DNA of 64,000 nucleotides from Flaccisagitta enflata (taxonomy: Eukaryota > Chaetognatha > Sagittoidea > Aphragmophora). This document shows positions 47,050 through 57,906 of the stretch, piece by piece; position 1 is the stretch's first letter, and every line of letters begins with the position of its first letter. The DNA is taken from contig OZ231127.1 of NCBI GenBank assembly GCA_965153355.1, positions 63,116,001 through 63,180,000 on the forward strand. The letters are read 5' to 3'. The notes under the pieces are model-generated. The model was not told where the DNA came from. It saw nothing but the letters and a program-made list of their open reading frames with translations, and searched no databases. Both the position numbers and the translations under genes were made by a program.

Positions 47050-47772
47050 GTCGCCCAAGGGCAATATGTGGTCAGCGATACCCGTTGCCCGGCTTTGCAT
47101 GATTGTGAATTGGAGTTAGAGGGAGCAGGGCAGCGGCCCCAAGGGGGACAAAGTCCTGTATAACACAGGGGACTTTTGTTTGTCATTACATCGTTCTGTC
47201 CGCCCCCCAGGTCCTTTCAGGCCTAAAGTCTGCCCTCTCAGGCCTGAAATTCTACCCTCTCTGGCCTGAAATCTACCCTCTCAGTCCTTGAATCTGAGAA
47301 GGTAGATTTAAGGCCTGGGAGGAACGATTTTACGCCTGAGTGGCCAGATTTCAGGCCTGAGAGGGCATTTTCAGGCCAGATTTCAGGCATGAGAGGGCAT
47401 TTTCAGGCCAGATTTCAGGCCTGAGAGGGCATTTTCAGGCCAGATTCAAGGCCTGGGAAGGCAGATTTGAGGCATGCGAGGATTGATTTCAGGCCTTAGA
47501 GGGCAGATTTCAGGCTTGAGAGGGCCAAGGGGGGGGGGGAAACGGAATGACGGAATGACAAGCAAAAGTCCCCCTGTGCCCAAAAGGCTGATTTGTGGCT
47601 TGAGAGGCCAAATTTGAGGCTTGAGGCTTGAGGCTTTAGAGGCTAGATTTGAAGCCTGAAAGGTCAGATTTGAGGCTTGGCAGACCGGATTTGAGGCCTG
47701 ATAGGCCTGATGGGGGAACAAACGAACAAATGAACAAACGACATCGTCCCCTTCAGGGCCGCTGCCCAAAAA
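47050..47772. mobile_element. capped minisatellite element D
   Basis: Left border GGTCAGCGATACCCGTTGCC, cap GGGCAGCGGCCCCAAGGGGG and ACAAAGTCCTGTATAACACA (to 47170). The interior holds degenerate units of about 20 bp (TTTCAGGCCTGAGAGGGCA). An internal inverted cap remnant (AAGCAAAAGTCCCCCTGTGC, 47551-47570) splits the array; the outer right cap is TCCCCTTCAGGGCCGCTGCC (47746-47765). It looks like a nested or recombined pair. Confidence 0.68.
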
Positions 47773-47792
47773 GTAAAGAGAAAGAGAGTACG

Positions 47793-47972
47793 CTATGCCT
47801 TGGAGGGTCTGTCAAAAAGATATGACAAGAGGAAGACGCGGCGAAGCGGCAGCATTACCCTAGTTTCTGGTCGACCCTCAATTTCAAGAGTTTTCCCAAC
47901 TTGTATCGGATTACTTTTCAAGAAAATACTGATTAAGAAAAAAAGCCGGTAAAAGTCGTTGTGTACTGCAAC
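47793..47972 (-). CDS. possible terminal exon of unknown protein
   Basis: On the minus strand, CCCACCCTGACACCCACACAG precedes phase-0 VAVHNDFYRLFFLISIFLKS, continues NPIQVGKTLEIEGRPETRVM and ends FLLSYLFDRPSKA before TAA. The acceptor tract is pyrimidine-rich. No poly(A) signal is close, and element D begins 20 bp beyond the stop. Confidence 0.27.
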   Translation of the reverse strand, partial: VAVHNDFYRLFFLISIFLKSNPIQVGKTLEIEGRPETRVMLPLRRVFLLSYLFDRPSKA

Positions 47973-48112
47973 CTGTGTGGGTGTCAGGGTGGGACAGATT
48001 AGGGGAAAGGGAACAAGCAAACAATGAGGAACGTCACACACAGTTGCAGATATTGACAGGTCCCAAACGACTTGCTCAATGCTCATACTCGTAATATCTA
48101 TGGAAAATATGG

Positions 48113-48240
<128 letters not shown>

Positions 48241-48569
48241 ACTAACATTAACACTAACACTAATACACACACTAATACACACACTAACCCACACAAGAAC
48301 ATGTAACACAGACACTAACGCACACGCACACGCACACATGTACATGTAAAGGCAATCGCTGACAACAATACTCATGAGGTTTGTTTGCAGTAAGTTTTAG
48401 GCAGAAAGGCAGAGAAATGATTTGGTTAAGAGTCACGCTGGAAAAAAAGGGAGAAAACGGGAAACGTGATGCCGCGGATATCAATACCAATCAATACCAT
48501 ATGCGCCTGTGGGCCCCGAGGGACGACAGCGCTTCATTTACATGCCGCACGTCACGCAAGCACGAATAC

Positions 48570-48576
<7 letters not shown>

Positions 48577-48610
<34 letters not shown>
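48577..48610 (+). repeat. (GA)n microsatellite
   Basis: Pure GA dinucleotides, short. Confidence 0.95.
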
Positions 48611-48612
<2 letters not shown>

Positions 48613-48759
48613 AGACTCTATTGATGTAGAAAAAAAGATATATCAAATTATGAGGAAAAAAAAAAGAAAGAAAAAAGAGCAACAAATGGCCGAGATAAAA
48701 GCGAAAGATTACAACAGTTTCTCCCTCTGTCGAGCTCAGATGTAATCAGTTGACGTTGC

Positions 48760-49636
48760 GGACGCAGAATTATAAAAACAAAAAGCCACTCTAGCGCTAT
48801 CGCGTCTGCGTGGACGCACTACAAAGTTGCATCATGTTCTGCAATGGCTTTGTTTTAACACACAATTGCGATTGCGCTTACACGAATTGTGGGCAGGCCT
48901 TAATTTTTCTTTCATTTTCTATTTTTCATCTGTTCGAAGGGAGGCGTTGTCTTTGATGTTGTAGGTCGTTTCCCTTTGTGTAATTTAAACACATCATAGA
49001 ATGCTCATTCTCGAAGCGATACGAGATACTTCGCAGCGAGGCGTGGTTTTTGTTCAATGTTCGTTCGCCAAATCAACAAATTCAAAAACGCCCCGGTTCT
49101 AAGCGATGGGCGGTAACAAGGAATAAGGGCAAAGGGTTAATTTGGTCTGACCGAAGGTGTAAACAACGTTGTGTGAACAACAATGTGACCGAAATGCGAA
49201 TCATTGATTAGCCCCTTGAAAACAACATTATGATCCCCACAATTAGAAAACCAATGTGACCATGAGACGCTTATCCCAAAGCACTGCGCCATTAAAAATA
49301 GAAACAGCAGTACTGGACGTGAGTGTGTGAATCAATCAGAGAGCCGTGCCGGAGTACATACACGCGTGTATATTGGACTTGTATGCTGTACGGTCGATAA
49401 AATCTCGCTCGCGTAAGTGCGTGCATACGTGTGAATATCGCGTGCGTAAGAGCGTGTGTGCGTGCGTTTAAATATCGCGTGCGTAAGTACGTGCGTGCGT
49501 GTGAATATCGCGTGCCAATATCTGCGCGGATGTTTGTGCCAAAAAGGTAAAAGAAGAAAGACTAATCAATCAACATTGCGATGATAGAAAGAAAGCGAGA
49601 AAAAAAAGAGAGAGAGAAACCCACGCGCTAGTAGAT
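48760..49636. other. spacer with a roughly 40-bp CGCGTGCGTAAG minisatellite
   Basis: Three units of CGCGTGCGTAAG...GTGAATAT lie at 49410-49515. The rest shows no supported gene. CGCGTG-rich words resemble the hairpin family but the modules are absent. Confidence 0.5.
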
Positions 49637-49835
49637 TCACTGTAAATGACAGACTCTCCAACAACAGTCTGAGGCTTCACTGGTGATGATTCCAGGCGAC
49701 TGGATAAAATTCCAACAAGATTCAAGATTCATTAGATCTACAACATGAGCGAATGCGGCATACTCACAACAAGGTGGCACTTTAGCTTTGCAGAATTGTT
49801 TTACAAGGGTCAAAGTGACCTGTACTTTTTGCTTT

Positions 49836-50610
49836 GTATCTTTTACACCGTATTTAAATCGAAATGGCAAATAGTAAACCTTTGTAGCTCCAAAACTACT
49901 AGTCCAAAAACCTTTAAATTTTTAGTGAATGTTGGTAACAACTGACCATTTTGTCATGCCAAAACTAAGATTTTGATACTGAATAGTTAGGGGTCAGTAA
50001 AACACTTGGAATATGCCCAATTTTAAAGGCTGAATCTTTTCTTTTTTGCTTTTTTGAAAAGACTTATCTTTATCAATATACAGATGTCAAAAAAATTAAG
50101 CTAGAACCCTGGGGTTGGTCACAAATGATAGGAAATTTTTCAGAGATTTCACATTTACCAGAAAAACTGAAAAAAGTTGGATATTTTGAGGTTATCATTG
50201 ATTTTGACAATCATTGCTAAAATCCAAACTCTCAATCATTTGAAAATCATTCAAATCTTTATTAATACAATAATAAAATGAAATTTTCAAGCAGAGCTAT
50301 TATTCATGATTTGTAACATTTCATTTAGGACCAACCCCAGGGTTCTAGCTTGCTTAATCAGGAAAAAACAATAAAAAAAAAAGAGATTGTTCCAAGTATA
50401 TCTGGGACCAATAGATTTTTTTCCATAGAATTGATAGCTTTTCAGTGCTTTAATGACCCTCAAACTATTCAGTATCATTTTCTGAGTTTTGGCATGACAA
50501 AATGGTCAGTTGTTACCAACATTCACTGAAAACTTGAAGGCTATTGGGCTAATAGTTTTGGAGCTACAAAGGTTCACTATTTGCCATTTCGATTTAAAGA
50601 CGGTGTATGA
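49836..50610. mobile_element. foldback element with arms of about 380 bp
   Basis: The arms pair around 50226. Outer words: ACACCGTATTTAAATCGAAA against TTTCGATTTAAAGACGGTGT. Inner words: AGCTAGAACCCTGGGGTTGG against CCAACCCCAGGGTTCTAGCT. Imperfect, with small indels. It adjoins a minus-strand frame (49637-49835) including KAKVPPCCEYAAFAHVVDLM that may be host sequence interrupted by the insertion. Confidence 0.7.
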
Positions 50611-50850
50611 AAGATAGGGGAGGGGACACTTTAAAGAGGGGGGTCATAAATGGATCAGATATGTTGTAGAAGCACATTTTACAATCTAAAGATGATCAAC
50701 CCGCAGTCTACTTTTACAGTAGGATAGATATGTTTTGAGGCATGCCCAAAAGACTTCAGAATCATTTTGTCCACTAACTGCTCGTGTTTTGTCTCCCCCT
50801 CCCACCTTAAATTCTGTCACCCTCTTTTTCCCCTTTTCTTTCGTCCGAAG

Positions 50851-50965
50851 ATGTCAGTCATCTCACCCCCTCGGAAAAATAGAAAGGAGTCACTCTGTGC
50901 CGCCTGTTGGATTTGCTAATCATCTTTGGCCCGATGCAATATTGACTCACGACCGAGACTGGAAA

Positions 50966-51041
<76 letters not shown>

Positions 51042-51125
51042 AATGGAGAAAGATTAAGATGTGTTTTTGTGTGTGTGTGTCAGATTTTTTTGCCAATACT
51101 GTAAAGAGAGAGAGAGAGAGAGAGA

Positions 51126-51168
<43 letters not shown>

Positions 51169-51292
51169 GGAAAGACGTCGGCAAACAATGTGCGGAGGGG
51201 AACAAACAACACGAATTGCAATGGCAAAAAATAAGCGTGTGTCTGCCGCCAACGACTCATGGCGTCAGTCGCTGTTGGTTGTTCGATCTTAG
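50851..51292 (+). CDS. gene C candidate exon with embedded microsatellites
   Basis: A very strong acceptor (TTCCCCTTTTCTTTCGTCCGAAG) precedes one base and CQSSHPLGKIERSHSVPPVG, then FANHLWPDAILTHDRDWKEG. The same frame continues through (GA)n and (CA)n as Arg-Glu and His-Thr runs to NKRVSAANDSWRQSLLVVRS and a stop at 51292. Either the repeat is exonic or the exon ends earlier at an unseen donor. The first 40 codons are the credible part. Confidence 0.3.
50971..51041 (+). repeat. (GA)n then (GACA)n
   Basis: GA dinucleotides passing into GACA units. Confidence 0.96.
51110..51165 (+). repeat. (GA)n then (CA)n
   Basis: A compound GA-CA repeat, the same order as at 31465. Confidence 0.96.
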
Positions 51293-51414
51293 CTGACTCA
51301 ATCAGTCAGTTACTTGGTTGATCATCTGTTAACCGCCGCTTGGGCAATGCTTGGTCGTCACTTACTTGCTTTTAGTTCTCCGCTCAATCATCGCTTGATC
51401 AACGCCTCATCGCC

Positions 51415-51625
51415 GCTTTGGAGCTGCTTGGTTGTCAACTTGTCATTTGGTCGCCACTTGGTCAAAGCTTGGTCGCCATTTGGTTGTAATTTGGTCGCCG
51501 CTAGGAAGTCGCTTGGAAGCCGTAGCGTTACTTTTTGATCGCTGCTTGGTCGCCGCTTGGTTGCCATTCGGTCGCCGCTTAGTCGCCACTTGGTCGCCGC
51601 TTAGTCGCCACTTGGTCACCTGACG
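51415..51625 (+). repeat. degenerate 11-12-bp minisatellite (TTGGTCGCCGC)
   Basis: About sixteen imperfect TTGGTCGCCAC/GC units. Confidence 0.85.
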
Positions 51626-51654
51626 TGTCGACGTTTTTCATGTCTTCAACCAGA

Positions 51655-51702
51655 CAGATGCCAATCAGATGCCAATCAGATGCCAATCAGATGCCAATCA
51701 CT
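51655..51702 (+). repeat. 12-bp tandem repeat (GATGCCAATCAG)
   Basis: Four near-perfect units. Confidence 0.93.
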
Positions 51703-51727
51703 TCGTAAGACTAAGACGGCAACCCGT

Positions 51728-52175
51728 CAAACGCGATCTGTCTCTTCGTCTGTCTGTCAATCGCAATGCGTTTTCATCTGTTTGTCAATCGCGATGCCTT
51801 TTTGTCTGTCTGTTAATCGCGATGCTTTTTTGTCTGTCTGTCAATCGCGATGCCTTTTCGTCTGTCTGACAATCGCGATCTGTCTCTTCGTCTGTCTGTC
51901 AATTGCAATGCCATTTTGTCTGTCTGTCAATCGCGATGCCATTTTGCCTGTCTGTCAATAGCGATGCCTTTTCGTCTTTCTGTCAATCGCGATGCCTTTT
52001 TGTCTGTCTGCCAATCGCGATGCCTTTTTGTCTTTCTGTCAATCGCGATGCCTTTTTGTCTGTCTGTCAATTGCGATCTGTCTCTTCGTCTGTCTGTCAA
52101 TCGCGATCTGTCTCTTCGTCTGTCTGTCAATCGCGATCTGTCTCTTCGTCTGTCTGTCAATCGCGATCTGTCTGT
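51728..52175 (+). repeat. 26-bp minisatellite, about 17 units
   Basis: The unit is CTGTCTGTCAATCGCGATG plus CCTTTTT, or the variant ATCTGTCTCTT. The two forms alternate in blocks. Long frames on both strands come from it. Confidence 0.93.
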
Positions 52176-52590
52176 CATTGGATTGTGGAAGTGGCGTCGG
52201 CGAGACATATTTGAGTTGGTTCCGTGGAGGGGAAAGGATGTATTGGAGAGGGTCTTTTTGGGAGGTTATCAAGAAGAAGAAGAAGAAATGAAAAAATGAA
52301 AAAAGAGATACGAGCAAAACAAAAGAAGAAGAGAAGAAAAAGAAAGAAGAAAAAGAAGAAAAAGAAGAAGAGAAAAAGAAAGAAGAAGAAAAGAAAGAAA
52401 AAAAGAAAAAAGGAAAAAAAAAAAAAAGAAAAAAAAAGAAGAGAAGAAGAAGAGAAAGAAAAAGGAAAAGGAGGAAGGAGGAAGAAGGAAGAACGACGAA
52501 TATATTTGGCCATAAAAAAAGGAAATGGTTTATGATGGACAAACAAAAGAAGGAAAAGAGGGAAATCTTCTTCTTTTTTTTTCTTTCCAG

Positions 52591-52728
52591 TCTTTTCTTA
52601 TTTGCGGAGGCGTGAAAGGCTTCAAATCGCGACAAGTTGATGACTCTCAATTTTCTCGAGGCATGGAAAAAAGCAAGGCAGGATATAAACTCAATGGAAG
52701 GATGCAATATCATGGGATAGGGACAGTG
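52591..52728 (+). CDS. gene C exon
   Basis: Acceptor CTTTTTTTTTCTTTCCAG and donor GTG|GTAAGG bound 46 codons, phase 0 to 0, starting SFLICGGVKGFKSRQVDDSQ and ending AGYKLNGRMQYHGIGTV. The composition is mixed and codon-like, between a GAA-rich purine tract and GC-neutral sequence. No domain is recognised. One of the best single exons in the window on splice signals. Confidence 0.48.
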
Positions 52729-53226
52729 GTAAGGGTGAAACAGGGCCCTTGGTCATTACAAAACCGCTGCAGAATGCGAGTTCGTGGGGAGAGGCTTCGG
52801 CACGGCCAAAATCAATGCTAATTGATTTATGAATCGTCATCGCTCGGTGTGGAATATTCAATAAGAGTTCGTCAAAAGTTGACCATTTCAAATTTATCTA
52901 AAAGTGGCCTATTTCGACCTTCGACCGGTTAGGTGGTTGACTCAGAGAGAAAAGGAAAAAAAAACATGAATGGAATGTCGGAACGTCGTGGAGAAGGTAT
53001 CAAAAAGATATCAAGTTGGTATAAGTCAAGTTTCTTGTAACTATAAAAGTTGAAGAGTGCGTTTGCGATTGCGCGCAAGCGTGTGTGCGAGTGCATGTGC
53101 GTGCGCGAGTGCTTGTTGTTTGCGTGTGCATATGCGTGCTTCCTTTGTGTTAACCCTAATTTTCTTTTGTTCCGCTTCAATAGGACGATTGCCCTTTTGT
53201 TCATCTCTTTCTTTTTTTTTGGCGAG

Positions 53227-53313
53227 GTTGGGGATCAAGTGTCAATCGATGACGATTGCCTCGTTTGCGCAACAACGCGCACATGCGCCAATTTAAACAA
53301 ATTCAAAGCGTAA
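53227..53313 (+). CDS. gene C terminal exon
   Basis: The acceptor CTTTTTTTTTGGCGAG precedes phase-0 VGDQVSIDDDCLVCATTRTC, then ANLNKFKA and TAA. The phase matches the exon at 52591-52728 across a 498-bp intron. An earlier acceptor (CCGCTTCAATAG, 53183) in another phase would extend it leftward. Three cysteines lie within ten residues. No AATAAA is seen close by. Confidence 0.36.
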   Translation, partial: VGDQVSIDDDCLVCATTRTCANLNKFKA

Positions 53314-53639
53314 ATCAAGTCCCTCAAAGGTTAACAACAGCCTTTTACTCTACTTTTTCTTGTCAAATCTAGCTGACTCTATTGGGAGAGGAGGGGTCCG
53401 CGGGTTCAGGAAAACATTCCTTGTTATCTTTGTTATTTGTTATTTGTTATTTTCTTTATTACCCGTGTACCAGCCATTTCCCGTCATCCCCCCACCCATT
53501 GCGTGTTTACCAGTCGACACATTTTCACCTGAAACCCATAACTTTTCTGTAAACTGCCTTTAATGTCTCCATCTTTTGACCTTTGAAATTTCGAAATGGC
53601 ATCACCTATCGCTCTCTTGCAGACCTTCGCAACCGTCGC

Positions 53640-54215
53640 TTTACACCTCTCGTTCCCCATCCATCCTTCCCCACTAACCGATATGCATGTCCCACCTGCC
53701 CCTTCCCGTCTCCCTATCCATCTTTTCCCACTAACTACTTGTCATGTTCCTTCTCTACCTTCTCGTCTTCCTATCTATCCTTTACCGCTAACCATTTCCC
53801 ATGTCCCATCTGCCCCTTCCCGTCTCCCTAACCATCTTTTCCCACTAACTACTTGTCATGTTCCTTCTCTACCTTCTCGTCTTCCTATCCATCCTTTCCC
53901 GCTAACCATTTCCCATGTCCCATCTGCCCCTTCCCGTCTCCCTATCCATCTTTTCCCACTAACTACTCTCCATGTTCCTTCTTTACCTTCTCGTTTCCCA
54001 CCCATCCTTCCCCACTAACCAATCTCCATGCCTCATCTTCCCCTTCCCGCCTCACTATCCATCTTTTCCCACTAACCACTTGCCATGTTCCTCCTCTACC
54101 TTCTCGTCTCCCTATCCATCCTTTCCCACTAACCATTTGCTATGTCCCACTGCCCATTCCTGTCTCCCTATCCATCCGTTTCCACTAACCGCCCACCATT
54201 TCCTCCCTTTCACAT
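53640..54215 (+). repeat. 57-bp minisatellite with dimeric order
   Basis: About ten units of CGTCTCCCTATCCATCTTTT, CCCACTAACTACTTGTCATG, TTCCTTCTCTACCTTCT, alternating with a second form (CATCCTTTCCCGCTAACCAT), so a 114-bp dimer. 57 is a multiple of three, so an open frame from ATG at 53596 (MASPIALLQTFATVALHLSF) runs through 19-residue repeats to 54018. Coding is unproven: the sequence is pyrimidine-rich and open in two frames. Confidence 0.88.
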
Positions 54216-54451
54216 TTTGCCTTTCATAAGCTGCTTGCTGTCTTCCTCCTTTCCCCTTCTCCTTGAAGCTTTCCGGCCACTTCCAGCATACCGCCCTCCT
54301 CTTCCCACCCTCCACCTTCCGCTTCCCACATTCCACCTTCCGCCAGCCACTTTCAGCCTTCCGGTTGCATTTTTTCATATTTTTCATCTTCCGCTTGAAA
54401 GAGCGGGTTTCCTTTTGGTAAAACCGGTCTCCTGCGTGTTGCGAGCGGCAG

Positions 54452-54503
54452 ATAGCAACCGACCCTGACAATCGTGATGTACAACCAAGGGAAAGAAAAC
54501 AAG
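54452..54503 (+). CDS. gene D exon
   Basis: GCGAGCGGCAG precedes IATDPDNRDVQPRERKQ plus one base, closed by the donor ACAAG|GTTAGA. The phase joins the exon at 54852, giving Glu at the junction. Polar and charged, no family recognised. The acceptor tract is only moderately pyrimidine-rich. Confidence 0.33.
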
Positions 54504-54851
54504 GTTAGACACAACAGCTTCACTAGTCGCGTGCGGGTCAGCCTGGGGCTGTTGACCTGATGTACTCGGATCCTTTACGCTCGGTGTCTATGTGCACCAT
54601 TTGATGGTAAAAGACAACCCCTAAAAGAACTATCAGATCACGAAAAACCTGGACCGCCAACCCATCCCCTTTTCCATGATAAAATATGGGGAGAAGGAAA
54701 AGAAGGAGGACCAAAGGACCGATGGACAGACTATCTTATAGAGACGCAAGGTCGCATGAGGTAGGAGTGGGAGAGGGAGGGGAGTGAAAAGGGGGACTTC
54801 AATAAGCAATGTTATAGAAACACCAGAAGAAGAATAACATTAACAGAATAG

Positions 54852-54892
54852 AGAACGATGCCGACGTTAAAGAACTTCTAAAGGTGCAGAAG
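54852..54892 (+). CDS. gene D exon
   Basis: The acceptor CATTAACAGAATAG precedes two bases and NDADVKELLKVQK, closed by CAGAAG|GTATTC. An alternative acceptor at 54826 gives a longer phase-0 exon (KKNNINRIENDADVK...). It ends in phase 0. The following intron holds the (CT)n tract at 54936. Confidence 0.33.
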
Positions 54893-54931
54893 GTATTCAG
54901 GATACAAAATCTAAAGAACCCCTCCCACATA

Positions 54932-54935
<4 letters not shown>

Positions 54936-55013
<78 letters not shown>
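54936..55013 (+). repeat. (CT)n microsatellite
   Basis: Pure CT inside a proposed gene D intron. Confidence 0.98.
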
Positions 55014-55018
<5 letters not shown>

Positions 55019-55741
55019 TTTTCTTTAAACAACAACACGCGATATATTTGTCAAAAAGTATTCATGATCGAGGTTTGGCCTCAGAAATCGATGACATTTT
55101 TGACCGCAATAATCAGATGAGTCATTGTTAAAGCAGCATCATTTCGAGAGAGGGTGCGGTGCAGTACAGTGTGTTGGTCACATTTCGTGCTGAGTGGCAG
55201 AAAAAAAGAGGAATCGTAAGCACGTATCGGCAAACTGAAGGGAGGAAGTCGAGGGGAGGGGGGGTCAGAGTTTAGTGAGCGTGATGGTCAAACGCCGACC
55301 GACGGACCGACTGACACAACGAGGTGTAGAATCTCGTGTCCACGACAAAAATTTGAGAGCGTAGCAGGCCACGATCTTGATGTCCAGACATCTTACTTTG
55401 TCCGTAGTACCACTTGCCCGCTCTCGGGATTATTGTTTGAAAAAGAGTTGCAGGAACAGGATAATGGCTTGTGGCTGACGAAGTGGCCTACGTTAGTCTC
55501 TCCAATCCAAGAAATGTTAGTTATGAAATCCTAGCATTGATACTAAGTGATCCATGCTCTAACATACGTTTGAATAGAATAATATACAGATTGGAATGTT
55601 CATTATTATGTATTACAATGCGGAGGGGAATAGGGGAGAAATAGAAAACAGAGGGGTAAAGCAACACGCAACAGAAAATCCGCTTTCCCGAATTTTTACC
55701 GTAGGACGAAAACGACAACAACCAATGCCTTGAGAAATTAG

Positions 55742-55743
<2 letters not shown>

Positions 55744-55792
<49 letters not shown>
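55744..55792 (+). repeat. (GA)n microsatellite
   Basis: Pure GA in the same proposed intron. Confidence 0.97.
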
Positions 55793-55797
<5 letters not shown>

Positions 55798-55920
55798 CTT
55801 ACGTGTAATTATATAAGAACAATGAATGTCTCTTCGATATTTATCTGGTTGAATGATCACGAAAACAATCTCCACGTTGTTTTTACGTTCCGAATTTTTA
55901 CCCGCGTCCTGCGGTGACAG

Positions 55921-56031
55921 AACAGTGTGATATTCCGTGAAACAGAGGGGGAAATAATAGAAGTAATTTACGATGACGACCGAAGATATTCGGTGCGAGG
56001 GAAGAAGATCTTTTATGATAAGGATGATTGA
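55921..56031 (+). CDS. gene D terminal exon
   Basis: CCGCGTCCTGCGGTGACAG precedes phase-0 NSVIFRETEGEIIEVIYDDD, then RRYSVRGKKIFYDKDD and TGA; an in-frame TGA just before the acceptor makes splicing necessary. AATAAA lies at 56143 followed by GT-rich sequence, a normal poly(A) arrangement. The tail is acidic/basic and hydrophilic. No family is recognised. Confidence 0.42.
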   Translation, partial: NSVIFRETEGEIIEVIYDDDRRYSVRGKKIFYDKDD

Positions 56032-56142
56032 CGGAGTCAGTAAGACCAAGCAATGCTACAGGCTAGACTTTTTTTAGAGCGAATTAAATTCAGCTATCAT
56101 TGGAAGACGGATATCAATTTGTTGGACGAGCACACATTTCTT

Positions 56143-56148
56143 AATAAA
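56143..56148 (+). terminator. poly(A) signal AATAAA of gene D
   Basis: AATAAA followed by GTGCTTTGTTTGTAGGTTTG, a GT-rich downstream element. Confidence 0.45.
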
Positions 56149-56395
56149 GTGCTTTGTTTGTAGGTTTGTATGGCTATCTGTTCGTTCTCCTGTCTGTCCT
56201 TCTCTCACACTTGGTTTTCGCGTGCTTTAATTAGTTAAATGGTGGTAACAAACAGCACTAGGTTTCTTTACATCCTTGCCCCTATAAAACGACCAACAGA
56301 CCAAATGATCGAATCAGCCAATCGAGAAAAGCAAGGGAACGCGTCTGGGGAGACGCCAGGTAATTCTTTTAAAACATCGTGACGTAATAAAAAAA

Positions 56396-56615
56396 CAAGG
56401 CCGGATACCGAGCTACCCCAATTGCGTGCGAGTGGGCAGGGGCTGTATTTGAGGTCATTTGATCATTTTGGCAGGAGCAGTGAGGCCAATGACCGCCAAA
56501 ACAAAACAAAAAAGTAAAGTGTGACGGGCAGACGGACCGACAGACGGACCGACGGACCGACGGAAAGACCGACGGACCGACAAAGCGGGGTGTAGAGTCG
56601 CATAGCTTGCTACTA
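56396..56615 (-). mobile_element. AGTCGCGTG-hairpin short element, complete copy
   Basis: CAAGGCCGGATACCGAGCTA, CAATTGCGTGCGAGTGGGCA, AGCAGTGAGGCCAATGACCG, (GACGGACC)n, then AGAGTCGCATAGCTTGCTAC. Confidence 0.73.
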
Positions 56616-57062
56616 AAAATGACTACGGGAGTGATGTGTATGTGCGAGTAGAAATCAGCAGGTAAGCCATCTCATCACCGTCGAGTTCGAATCGCCGACT
56701 TCCCGCAGAGAATTTTCGGTGATGAACGAAACGTCGCTTTCAAGACCTTGCAAGCTTTTGAAATAGATCAGGAAAATTATGTGAGGGCGTTTTTAACTTT
56801 TACCAGTCACTAGCTCACTTTCCCCCCCCCCCCTCCCGCCACGGATGCATGCCAACATAGGAACGCGGACGTTTTGGCAGGACGGAAAAAAATGAACTCA
56901 CACTTGAGTGACGCATACACGTACACACCTACCTGATAATTAACAGACCGAAATGGCGATGATTCAGAATTGTTACCTACCAATCAACTGACTAGCTGAC
57001 GCAGTGATACACCGTGTCCGCGACTAAAAAGAAAGACTGCCCACCGCAATTTACACACATAC

Positions 57063-57068
57063 TTTATT
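57063..57068 (-). terminator. poly(A) signal AATAAA (minus), gene E
   Basis: It lies 17 bp past the TAG of the exon at 57086-57282. Confidence 0.45.
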
Positions 57069-57085
57069 GAGTAACACGTCTAACT

Positions 57086-57282
57086 CTAAATTCTCCAAGT
57101 CACATTGTGGATGTAAAAGTCTTTTATAGCCGTGACGTTGTGAGTCTCGGGAAACTCGTCTGTTGTCTCCTGGTCCACGTTTTCACTAGTTTTAGAAGCC
57201 AATCTTCTCCCAAACAAATAGCCGTTCTTCCAACGCCCACCGGTGCTCAACCTCCAGACTACTGCAATAGTGCTTTCACGCT
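57086..57282 (-). CDS. gene E terminal exon
   Basis: On the minus strand, CATGTTTTTTTCCTAG precedes two bases and 64 codons: RESTIAVVWRLSTGGRWKNG, YLFGRRLASKTSENVDQETT, ending ATHNVTAI-like DFYIHNVTWRI before TAG. AATAAA is 17 bp on. Two NVT sequons are present. The acceptor lies in one arm of a short inverted repeat (57262-57366), which may be a small insertion. Its phase does not match the donor at 57382, so one boundary is wrong or an exon is missing. Confidence 0.4.
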
Positions 57283-57381
57283 CTAGGAAAAAAACATGAT
57301 AATCATGTTTTTCCAATGAATAAAACCTTATTATCAGGATTTCTTCCTTGAGCGTGAAAGCACTGCAATATTAAGAATCAC

Positions 57382-57463
57382 CGGCGAAAGGCCTCCGGGC
57401 CTCCCTCATATCCCTCCTCGTCGTCATCGTCGTCCTTCTTCTTCTCCTCCTCTTCCACCTCCA
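57382..57463 (-). CDS. gene E upstream exon, acidic
   Basis: On the minus strand, GACTACTTAAAACAG precedes two bases and EVEEEEKKKDDDDDEEGYEG then GPEAFR with two bases over, donor CGCCG|GTGATT. The acidic run comes from GAA/GAC triplets and may be fortuitous; the end reads like normal protein. Confidence 0.27.
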
Positions 57464-57637
57464 CTGTTTTAAGTAGTCACGTGAAATTTATGCGCGAACA
57501 CCGAATAATCTGGTTCTGGTTCCTTTCGACAGAAAACTAGTCGATTACATTAATGTATATGTAAGAAGAAGGGGGGGGGGGAGGACTCACACAAACACTC
57601 TCTCCTTTTCTGCTCACTTGGTGGTCCTCTAGCTTCC

Positions 57638-57643
57638 TTTATT
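57638..57643 (-). terminator. poly(A) signal AATAAA (minus), gene F
   Basis: It lies beyond the (CAA)n tract that follows the gene F stop, placing that repeat in the 3' UTR. Confidence 0.35.
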
Positions 57644-57694
57644 AATGTGCTCCTTGCGAGAAAACTTCCTAAGTCAAGTTAAGCTTGCAGGTTT

Positions 57695-57903
<209 letters not shown>

Positions 57904-57906
57904 GAG

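Noticed and set aside
51728-52175. CRISPR-like regular array
   Set aside because: The 26-bp units are directly contiguous, with no unique spacers; it is a minisatellite in a eukaryotic context.
56620-56710. Possible tRNA (TTCGAAT loop with GTCG/CGAC stem and CGGGA/TTCCCG ends)
   Set aside because: The T-arm is suggestive, but no D-arm or anticodon arm can be folded convincingly.
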